This document shows positions 25,746 through 32,146 of a stretch of DNA of 55,743 nt, in pieces. The notes beneath the pieces were generated by a model. The model was not told where the DNA came from. It ran no database searches and saw only the letters and a list, made by a program, of their open reading frames with translations. Position 1 is the stretch's first letter, and each line of letters starts with the position of its first letter. The stretch is from CAYLNK01 sp964384675 (GTDB lineage: Bacteria; Acidobacteriota; Thermoanaerobaculia; UBA5066): assembly GCA_964384675.1 (NCBI GenBank), contig CAYLNK010000006.1:1-55743 (forward strand), written 5' to 3'. Position numbers and translations under genes: made by a program.

Positions 25746-27028
25746 GTGACGCTCCGGGGCGGGCGAGAGCAGAGGGCCTCGAGATACCGCGAACGGACCT
25801 GCTCGGTCGCGAGGGCGCGCTTCACCGGGGGGAGGTCCAGGATCGAGCCCAGCACCGCCGCCAGCACGCGGTGGCTGGCGAGGCTCCGGTCGTCGAAGAG
25901 GAGGTCCTGCAGGTTCCCGCGCTCGAGGGCCATCAGTACCGCGCGATGGACGGAATTGAAGGGAGGGAGCACACGTTCGCCCCGGTCCACGAGCGTCAGG
26001 CTTCCCGTGCGGCACGCCCGCACGCAGACGCCGCAGCCGAGGCACCGGTCGAGCTCCAGGCGGGCGCGCCGCTTCTGCCGGCGCTTCGGGTCGTTCGCCG
26101 AGACGAGCGTCATCGCCTCCACCGGACAGGCGTTGACGCAGCGGCCGCAGCCGTCACACGTCTCCGCCGCGACCGCGGGCTGCCAGCGCGTCGTGTGGAC
26201 CATCCGGTCGGGCCCGAAGCGCCGCGCCGCGACCATCGCCTCACAGCAGCAGCCGCAGCAATTGCAGACGAATCCCACGCCCGAGCGGACGTTCTCGCCG
26301 AACTGGACGAGGCCCCGCTCGCGCGCCGCGGCCAGGAGGTCGAGCGTCTCCGCGGCGTCGGCTGCCCGGGCGTAGCCGTGCGCCACCAGAGAGCGTGCCA
26401 CCCCGCCGAAGGTCATGCAGACGCCGAGCGGCGCGTCGCAGGCGCGGCCGAGGTGCTGCATCTTGTGGCGGCAGTAGCAGAGGCCGATGCCGATCGCCTT
26501 CGCCGACCGCACCACGTGGCTCGCCCGCTCCCAGTCGAGCACGGTGAGCCCCTCGCGCGCGGGGAGCGCCGTCTCGTCGACGAACGCGCGGCCGAGCTGC
26601 GTCGTCCCCCGGGTCAGCTGACGGACGAAGTCGTCCTCGACGTTCAGGTACTGGTAGTAGAGGGCGGAGAGCGCGGCCTGGTCGACGTCGCCCCTCACCC
26701 TCATCAGCGAGAACTCGAAGAAGCCGGCCATGGGAGGCGGCAGGACGTAGTGGGGCTCTCCGTCCCGCTGGACGTCGAGGAGGATCGCGCGGCCGGCGAG
26801 GGCGTCGAGCGTCTTGCGCGCCTCCGCGGGCGGCACGCCCCAGATCCGGGCGGCCGTCGAGACACCGAACGGTTTGATCGGGACCTGGGAGAGGAGGCGG
26901 GCCTCGCGCTCGTCGAGCAGGAGCTGGAGGATCCGGGTGAGGAGGTCCGACGGCGGCGCGCCCTGCGGGAAGCGGTTGAGCCGCTCGACGAGACCGGCGT
27001 AGGCGGTCCTGGACGTCAGGTGCGCCAA
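25742..27028 (-). CDS. Multi-cluster Fe-S protein (2x4Fe-4S plus Cys-rich sites)
   Basis: A 428-residue cytoplasmic protein starting at a TTG at 27028 with GGGGAGG upstream. Residues about 45-110 look like a winged-helix or similar small domain (GVSTAARIWGVPPAEARKTL). The middle carries CYCRHKMQHLGRACDAP and a striking CNCCGCCC cluster. The C-terminal part has two ferredoxin sites, CDGCGRCVNACPVEA and CLGCGVCVRACRTGS. This matches a family usually described only as 4Fe-4S dicluster proteins with no proven reaction. It heads the operon with the PAS-GAF sensor and pilB. Electron transfer or redox sensing is the reasonable reading. Confidence 0.8.
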   Translation of the reverse strand: MAHLTSRTAYAGLVERLNRFPQGAPPSDLLTRILQLLLDEREARLLSQVPIKPFGVSTAARIWGVPPAEARKTLDALAGRAILLDVQRDGEPHYVLPPPMAGFFEFSLMRVRGDVDQAALSALYYQYLNVEDDFVRQLTRGTTQLGRAFVDETALPAREGLTVLDWERASHVVRSAKAIGIGLCYCRHKMQHLGRACDAPLGVCMTFGGVARSLVAHGYARAADAAETLDLLAAARERGLVQFGENVRSGVGFVCNCCGCCCEAMVAARRFGPDRMVHTTRWQPAVAAETCDGCGRCVNACPVEAMTLVSANDPKRRQKRRARLELDRCLGCGVCVRACRTGSLTLVDRGERVLPPFNSVHRAVLMALERGNLQDLLFDDRSLASHRVLAAVLGSILDLPPVKRALATEQVRSRYLEALCSRPPRSVT

Positions 27029-27152
27029 GACACCTCCCCCTCTGGCGTCGATCGATTGGATCGGCCCCGATTCGAACTTGTGGTGCGCCCTCCCCTGCGG
27101 GAATAGGCTAGCTGCATCAATCCGGGGAGACCCGATCCCGGACCAGCTCCCT

Positions 27153-28616
27153 CTAGTCCCCCGTCTCCCGGAGGTACCGGTCGATCGAGGCGGCCGCCGT
27201 CCGCCCGTGCCCCATCGCGAGGATCACGGTCGAGGCGCCGGCCACGATGTCGCCTCCAGCGAAGACCCCCTTCTTGCTGGTCATCATCGTCGCCGGGTCG
27301 ACCACGAGCGTGCCGTGCTTGCTCGTCGTAAGGCCGGGCGTGGTCTTGGGGACCAGGGGGTTCGGGCCGTTGCCGATCGCCTCGACCACGAGCTCGCACG
27401 GGATCTCCTCGTACGCTCCCTCGATCGGGATCGGACGGCGCCGCCCCTTCTCGTCCGGCTCGCCGAGACGGCACGCCTGCACCTTGATGCCTCGTACCCA
27501 GCCGTCGGGCGTCGAGAGGATCTCGATCGGCGCCGAGAGGAGCTTGAGGGTGATCCCCTCCTCCTCCGCGTGATGGACCTCCTCCAGCCGCGCCGGCATC
27601 TCCTCGCGCGAGCGGCGGTAGACGAGCGTGACGTTCTTCGTGCCGAGGCGGCGCGCCGTGCGGGCCGCGTCCATCGCGACGTTCCCGCCGCCCAGCACCA
27701 CGGCGCGATCGCGCCTCAGCACCGGTGTGTCCTCCGCCGGGAAGTTGTACGCGCCCATGAGGTTGGCGCGCGTGAGGTACTCGTTGGCCGAGTAGACGCC
27801 GTTGAGGTCCTCGCCCGGAATGTCGAGGAAGTACGGGAGGCCCGCCCCCGTCGCCACGTAGACCGCGTGGAAGCCCTCCGCGAAGAGGTCGTCCACGGTG
27901 AGCGTCTGGCCGACCACGGTGTCGAACTCGAAGACGACGCCCATCTTCACGAGGTTGTCCACCTCGGCCTGGACGATGTCCTTCGGCAGGCGAAATTCGG
28001 GGATACCGTAGACGAGGACACCGCCGGCCTTGTGGAACGCCTCGAGGACGGTGACGTCGTGTCCGGAGCGGCGGAGGTCGGCCGCGCAAGCGAGGCCGGA
28101 GGGACCCGAGCCGACGACCGCGACCTTGAAGCCGGTGGGCGCACCCACGGCCGGGAGCTCCACGCCGTTCTCGCGCTCCCAGTCGGCCAGGAACGCCTCG
28201 ATCTTCCCGACCGAGACGGCGAAGCCGAGGTCCTTGTGGAGCTTGGCGACCGTGCAGCGGGACTGGCACTGCGTCTCCTGCGGGCAGACGCGTCCCGTGA
28301 TCCCGGGCAGGGTGTTGGCTTCCTTGATCTTCCGGATCGCGCCGCGGAAGTCGCCGTCGCCGACCAGGCGCAGAAAGCCCGGCACGTCGATGCCGACCGG
28401 GCAGTCGGCCGTGCAGGGAGCCGACTTGCAGTCGAGGCAGCGCACCGCCTCGCCCTGCGCCTCCTCGGGCCTGTAGGCGAGCGGGACCTCCTTTATGTTG
28501 AGGACGCGCTCCTCGGGTGGCTGCTCGCCCCAGAGGACCTTCGAGAGCTTGCCGCGGTCCTTCGCCTTGAGGTCCTTGTGCCCCCGGATCCGTTCCTCGA
28601 GCTCGGCAGACGTCAC
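27153..28616 (-). CDS. nfnB: NfnB/GltD-type FAD-NAD(P) oxidoreductase subunit
   Basis: A 487-residue flavoprotein. Its N-terminal Fe-S region has CLDCKSAPCTADCPVGID and CPQETQCQSRC. FAD binding (VAVVGSGPSGLACAADL) and NAD(P) binding (AVVLGGGNVAMDAARTARR) follow, with a GGDIV FAD-tail motif near the end. This is the GltD-like large subunit of NADH-dependent ferredoxin:NADP oxidoreductase (NfnAB, also called SudAB), which couples NAD(P)H and ferredoxin pools by electron bifurcation. It starts at a GTG overlapping the nfnA stop as GTGA. A stand-alone glutamate synthase small subunit is the alternative, but the partner gene argues for Nfn. It also resembles the domain missing from the YgfK homologue at 41080-43140. 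Confidence 0.85.
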   Translation of the reverse strand: MTSAELEERIRGHKDLKAKDRGKLSKVLWGEQPPEERVLNIKEVPLAYRPEEAQGEAVRCLDCKSAPCTADCPVGIDVPGFLRLVGDGDFRGAIRKIKEANTLPGITGRVCPQETQCQSRCTVAKLHKDLGFAVSVGKIEAFLADWERENGVELPAVGAPTGFKVAVVGSGPSGLACAADLRRSGHDVTVLEAFHKAGGVLVYGIPEFRLPKDIVQAEVDNLVKMGVVFEFDTVVGQTLTVDDLFAEGFHAVYVATGAGLPYFLDIPGEDLNGVYSANEYLTRANLMGAYNFPAEDTPVLRRDRAVVLGGGNVAMDAARTARRLGTKNVTLVYRRSREEMPARLEEVHHAEEEGITLKLLSAPIEILSTPDGWVRGIKVQACRLGEPDEKGRRRPIPIEGAYEEIPCELVVEAIGNGPNPLVPKTTPGLTTSKHGTLVVDPATMMTSKKGVFAGGDIVAGASTVILAMGHGRTAAASIDRYLRETGD

Positions 28617-29533
28617 GCGACCTCCTCGGCGCTCGCCTCGAGCGCTTCCATCTCGCAGGTCCCCTTGTCGCACTCGGCGCTCTGGTAGCGCGCCAGGGCC
28701 TCCTGCTCCTCGGCCCGGTACATCGCCTGGCGCCGGCCCATCGCCGCCCAGTCGACCGCGTGCCCGTCGAACTCCGGACCGTCGACACAGACGTACTTCA
28801 CGGCGCCGCCCACCGTCACGCGGCAGCCGCCGCACATCCCGGTGCCGTCGACCATCACGGTGTTCAGGGAGACGAGCGTCGGCACGTCGAGCGGCTTAGC
28901 CGTGTCGGCGCAGGCACGCATCATCGGGCCGGGGCCGATCGCGATGGCGAGGTGAAGGTCGTTCCCCGCGGCCCGCTGCGACGCGACGAGCGACGCGAGC
29001 ACGTGGCTCACGAAGCCCTTCACGCCGCGGGAGCCGTCGTCGGTGCAGACGAGGAGACGGCTCGAGACGGCGGCGAGACGGTCCTCCAGGATCAGGAGGC
29101 TCTCGTTGCGCGCGCCGAGGATCGTGACGACCTCGTGTCCGGCGCGGTGGAACGCCTTGGCGATCGGGAGCACCGGCGCGGCGCCGATGCCGCCCGCCAC
29201 GCAGGCGACGGTGCCGCGGAAGTCGTCCGGCCGGCCGGGGATGCCGATGTGGGTCGCGTTGCCGAGCGGGCCGGCAACGCTCGAGAGGTTGTCCCCCACG
29301 TGGATGTGGTCCGCCATCTCCTGGGTCGTCTTCCCGACCGCCTGGACGACGAGGGTGATCGTCCCCTTCTCCGCGTCGGAGTCGGCGATGGTGAGCGGGA
29401 TCCGCTCCGAGCGCTCGAAGGGACGGACGATGACGAACTGCCCGGCGCGGTGCTTCTTGGCGATGCGGGGCGCCTCGACCTCGTACAGGTCGACCTTGGG
29501 GGCGAGGGTCTGACGGGCGATCACGACGGCCAT
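28613..29533 (-). CDS. nfnA: NfnA-type ferredoxin-NADP reductase subunit
   Basis: A 306-residue protein from an ATG at 29533. The N-terminal FAD-binding barrel includes HRAGQFVIVRPFERSERIPL. An NAD(P) half contains CVAGGIGAAPVLPIAKAFH. The C-terminal 2Fe-2S site reads GMCGGCRVTVGG followed by YVCVDGPEFDGH. This is the small subunit of the NfnAB/SudAB complex. Its stop overlaps the nfnB start, so the two subunits are probably made in equal amounts. The tail ending in CDKGTCEMEAL adds two further Cys residues of unknown purpose. The upstream gap to the divergent gene is 84 bases. Confidence 0.87.
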   Translation of the reverse strand: MAVVIARQTLAPKVDLYEVEAPRIAKKHRAGQFVIVRPFERSERIPLTIADSDAEKGTITLVVQAVGKTTQEMADHIHVGDNLSSVAGPLGNATHIGIPGRPDDFRGTVACVAGGIGAAPVLPIAKAFHRAGHEVVTILGARNESLLILEDRLAAVSSRLLVCTDDGSRGVKGFVSHVLASLVASQRAAGNDLHLAIAIGPGPMMRACADTAKPLDVPTLVSLNTVMVDGTGMCGGCRVTVGGAVKYVCVDGPEFDGHAVDWAAMGRRQAMYRAEEQEALARYQSAECDKGTCEMEALEASAEEVA

Positions 29534-29577
29534 GCCGAGAGTCTTCAGTACGGGCCAAGTCCTGGACAATGAAGCGT

Positions 29578-29606
29578 CTGAATCAAAGCCCCGGCCTTCC
29601 TATACT
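29578..29606 (+). promoter_or_regulatory. Candidate promoter for the deoxyribosyltransferase-like gene
   Basis: TATACT at 29601-29606 matches five of six bases of the -10 consensus; 17 bases upstream is a weak -35 (CTGAAT). The predicted transcript start, near 29613, leaves only about five leader bases before the ATG at 29618, within which GGAG is immediately adjacent to the start. Confidence 0.4.
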
Positions 29607-29617
29607 CACGTCCGGAG

Positions 29618-30433
29618 ATGAAGCGACAGGTCTTCCTGGGAGGCGCCTGCGGCGGGACGACGTGGCGCCGGGACGTGGCGATCCCGGCGCTCGAGACGGC
29701 CGGCGTCACGTACTTCGACCCGCAGCTCGCCCCCGGGCAGTGGACGACCGCGTGCGAGCCGGCGGAGATGGCGGCGAAGGACGCCGCGGACGTCCTCGTC
29801 TTCGTGATCAACGGAGAGACTCGGGGCGTCGCGAGCGTGGCCGAGGTGGCCTACTACCTGGCGGCCGGACGTGCGCTCGCCCTGGCGATCATCGACCTCC
29901 CCGACGGCGCGGCGCTCGAGGGGCGTGTCCTCGAGCGGGCGGAGCGCGACGACCTGAACCGGGGGCGAATCTTCGTCCGCACGATGGCGCGCGAGCGCGG
30001 CGTGCCGGTCTTCGACGCCGTCGGGCCCGCGGTCGAGCATGCCATCGGGCTCGCGCGGGCGGCGTCGGGCCGGCTCTCGCGGGCGGACGTGGCGGCCGTG
30101 CTCGGCGAGGTGGCGTTCGGCGACGCGCGTTTCGAGATCGAGGAGAGCGCCGAGGGCTTCCTCCTGCGGCTCCGCGCCGAGGGTCCCTGCGCCGATAGCG
30201 GCGAGAGTCGCCCGCTGGACGGCCGCCGCTGGCATCTCGATCGTTCCGCGACCCGCGCCGACGTGGTGCGGACGGCCTTCAAGGCGGCCCTCACCTGGCA
30301 GGAGCACGAGACGCGCGAGGCGTTCCGCTACCGCGGCGTACCCGTCTTCGGCCCCCACCAGGACGTCGAGGCCCTGGCCCGGCTGCCCGACGCCGCCGGA
30401 GAGCCGCCACTTCGCCTCGCCGACGACGAGTGA
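29618..30433 (+). CDS. Nucleoside 2-deoxyribosyltransferase-like domain protein
   Basis: A 271-residue soluble protein. The first 145 residues follow the nucleoside 2-deoxyribosyltransferase-like fold: VFLGGACGGTTWRRDVAIPA, then a YFDPQLAPGQW acidic/aromatic segment and EVAYYLAAGRALALAIID. Members of this broad family cleave or exchange N-glycosidic bonds of nucleosides or sense nucleotide-like ligands. The C-terminal 120 residues (DARFEIEESAEGFLLRLRAEG) are an additional beta-rich domain I cannot assign. It is transcribed from a short divergent region shared with nfnA and is followed by vapBC. Catalytic competence is not certain. Confidence 0.7.
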   Translation: MKRQVFLGGACGGTTWRRDVAIPALETAGVTYFDPQLAPGQWTTACEPAEMAAKDAADVLVFVINGETRGVASVAEVAYYLAAGRALALAIIDLPDGAALEGRVLERAERDDLNRGRIFVRTMARERGVPVFDAVGPAVEHAIGLARAASGRLSRADVAAVLGEVAFGDARFEIEESAEGFLLRLRAEGPCADSGESRPLDGRRWHLDRSATRADVVRTAFKAALTWQEHETREAFRYRGVPVFGPHQDVEALARLPDAAGEPPLRLADDE

Positions 30434-30448
30434 CGCCGGGACCCGAAA

Positions 30449-30477
30449 TTGACACGAAGACCGTGTGACACTATTTT
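30449..30477 (+). promoter_or_regulatory. Near-consensus vapBC promoter, apparently leaderless
   Basis: TTGACA at 30449-30454 is a perfect -35. It is followed by exactly 17 bases and TATTTT at 30472-30477 as -10. The expected transcription start, about seven bases past the -10, falls on the A of the vapB ATG at 30484, so the message should have little or no leader. Confidence 0.75.
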
Positions 30478-30484
30478 CGTGTCA
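30450..30484. promoter_or_regulatory. 35-base symmetric VapB operator overlapping the promoter
   Basis: TGACACGAA (30450-30458) and TTCGTGTCA (30476-30484) are perfect 9-base inverted arms. A second palindrome, GTGT-G-ACAC (30463-30471), is centred on the same base, G30467. The array covers the -35 and -10, as expected for autorepression by the ribbon-helix-helix antitoxin, alone or with the toxin. Confidence 0.7.
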
Positions 30485-30729
30485 TGAAAGCCCTCCGGAA
30501 CATCACCGTGACCCTCGACGAGGACGTGGCGCGATGGGCCCGCGTCTTCGCCGCCGAACGAGACACCTCCGTCTCCCGCCTCCTCGGTGAGCTGCTGAAG
30601 GAGAAGATGCTGGCGGAGGACGCCTACGCGACCGCCATGAAGCGAGTCCTCCGGCGCAAGCCCTTCCTCGAGAGCGACGGGCGCTACCCACCCCGCGAGG
30701 AGCTGCATGACCGCGCTCGTCTTCGTTGA
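30484..30729 (+). CDS. vapB: VapB-type ribbon-helix-helix antitoxin
   Basis: An 81-residue protein. The N-terminus RNITVTLDEDVARWARVFAA forms the ribbon and first helix of a CopG/Arc-type DNA-binding domain, followed by SVSRLLGELLKEKM. The C-terminal 35 residues (AMKRVLRRKPFLESDGRYPP) would be the toxin-neutralising tail. It overlaps vapC by 23 bases. The symmetric operator lies directly over its promoter, as expected for an autoregulated antitoxin. Confidence 0.85.
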   Translation: MKALRNITVTLDEDVARWARVFAAERDTSVSRLLGELLKEKMLAEDAYATAMKRVLRRKPFLESDGRYPPREELHDRARLR

Positions 30730-31141
30730 CACGAACGTGCTGGTCTACGCCGTCGACCGGGCGGATCCGAAAAAGCACGAGGCCGGCGCCGTCTGGCGGG
30801 CCGCGCTCTGGAAGAGCCGGCGCGGACGGATCAGCTTTCAGGTCCTCCAGGAGTTCTACGTGACGGTCGTGCGAAAGGACCCCATGAGCCAGCGCCAGGC
30901 ACGAGAAGAGGTGCGCGACCTCCTGGCCTGGAAGCCGGTCGCCATCGACGCGGGCACCCTGGATCGGGCGTGGAGCCTCCAGGACCGCTACCGGCTGTCC
31001 TTCTGGGACGCACTGATCGTGGGGGCCGCCCGGGTCGCCTCCTGCCGGTACCTGTTGACCGAAAACCTGCAGCCCGGCCAGGACCTCGACGGCATCACCG
31101 TCGTGAATCCGTTCGAGGCGACGCTCGCCGACCTCGCGTGA
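30707..31141 (+). CDS. vapC: VapC-type PIN-domain toxin ribonuclease
   Basis: A 144-residue PIN domain. The conserved acidic residues are in place: FVDTNVLVYAVD at the N-terminus (D8), the Glu in FQVLQEFYVTV near residue 49, and LSFWDALIVGAA with its Asp near residue 102. VapC toxins cut tRNA or rRNA at specific sites using Mg2+. The gene overlaps vapB by 23 bases in another frame, typical of coupled toxin-antitoxin pairs. The RNA target cannot be predicted. It is convergent with the 2OG oxygenase, 59 bases away. Confidence 0.87.
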   Translation: MTALVFVDTNVLVYAVDRADPKKHEAGAVWRAALWKSRRGRISFQVLQEFYVTVVRKDPMSQRQAREEVRDLLAWKPVAIDAGTLDRAWSLQDRYRLSFWDALIVGAARVASCRYLLTENLQPGQDLDGITVVNPFEATLADLA

Positions 31142-31200
31142 CGACGGCAGCCGTGATCCGCGCCTCTCGCGCGGTCCGCGTTTCGGGCCCACGCCGGACG

Positions 31201-32094
31201 CTATCCCTGCGATCGCTCCGATCGCCCGGCGCAGTCCGCGCACCAGACGCCGAGCCCCTTCCGCCGCCACTCCGCCTCGCCGAAGACGAATGACTCTCCG
31301 GCCCCGTCCGGCAGGACGCGGTGCACGTGCCCGTCGAGGTCGGTGTCCCGCGGGCGACCCCCGACGCGGGGCGGCACCGGCACGCGGGTGGTGAGCGCGG
31401 GATTCAGGAAGAACGGCATCGAAACACGTGAGGGCGCGCCCGGCCGGCTCACCACGCGGTGCGGCGTGGCGCGCAGGAGGCCGCCCGTCGCGGCCTCCAG
31501 AAGCTCGCCCACGTGGACGACGAGCGTCCCCCCGACCGGCGGCACCTCGATCCAGCTGCCGTCCGGGGCGCGGGCCTCGAGGCCGGGTCCGTCGAAGAGG
31601 ACGAGCGTGATCCAGCTGAAGTCGACGTGCGGCGCCACGCCGTTCCGGGGAACTTCGCCGGGCTCCGGGAGGTAGTGGATCAGCTTGAGGAGGAGGTACG
31701 GCTCCTCGTCCTCCGCGAGGAACGGCGGCGTGCCGAGGTCGTCGGCCAGCGATCGGAGCACGTCCCGGCCGGCACGCTCCAGGTCGGCGAGCAGCCGGAG
31801 CATCCGGGCGCGCCAGGCCGGGTCGTCCGGCCAGAGGTTCGGGCCGTCGAGCCGGCGATACGCGGGCTCGGCGCCGGTGGACGAGCGCTCTCGCCCGAAG
31901 TGGATCTGCTCCCGCCAGTCCCTCTCGCTCTTCAGCTCGCTGTAGCCCCTGAAGTGCGGCGAGCGCTCGATCGCGAGCTGCTCCTTCTCGATCCGCTCCC
32001 GGCCGAAGAAGGCGCGCGCGTCCTCGAGCGCCTCGGCGCAACGCGCCGGCCCGAGGAGCGGGTGCCGGATCCGTGCGAAGCCGCGGCCCCCCAG
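31201..32094 (-). CDS. Isopenicillin N synthase-like Fe(II)/2OG oxygenase, non-standard start
   Basis: A protein of about 298 residues. The catalytic half has HVDFSWITL (His, Asp ligands), HRVVSRPG (distal His) and RVSMPFFLNP (2OG-binding Arg and Ser). The first ordinary start codon in frame is an ATG at 31803, yet protein-like sequence continues upstream. It includes FARIRHPLLGP, SPHFRGYSELKSERDWREQI and YRRLDGPNLWPDDPAWRARM, the expected N-terminal domain of this family. No ATG, GTG or TTG occurs in that extension; a CTG at 32092-32094 is placed about right. Translation may use a near-cognate codon, or a small sequence error has removed the start. It lies 52 bases downstream of the hybrid kinase gene. 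Substrate unknown. Confidence 0.7.
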   Translation of the reverse strand: MGGRGFARIRHPLLGPARCAEALEDARAFFGRERIEKEQLAIERSPHFRGYSELKSERDWREQIHFGRERSSTGAEPAYRRLDGPNLWPDDPAWRARMLRLLADLERAGRDVLRSLADDLGTPPFLAEDEEPYLLLKLIHYLPEPGEVPRNGVAPHVDFSWITLVLFDGPGLEARAPDGSWIEVPPVGGTLVVHVGELLEAATGGLLRATPHRVVSRPGAPSRVSMPFFLNPALTTRVPVPPRVGGRPRDTDLDGHVHRVLPDGAGESFVFGEAEWRRKGLGVWCADCAGRSERSQG

Positions 32095-32146
32095 CTCCGA
32101 GACGAGCGACCGGCCGTCGCGACCTTCCGCGGCCGGCCCGCGACGG

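Noticed and set aside
27029..27152. Promoter for the Fe-S/PAS-GAF/pilB operon
   Set aside because: TTGATG and CTATTC elements are present on the leftward strand, but no pair has acceptable spacing.
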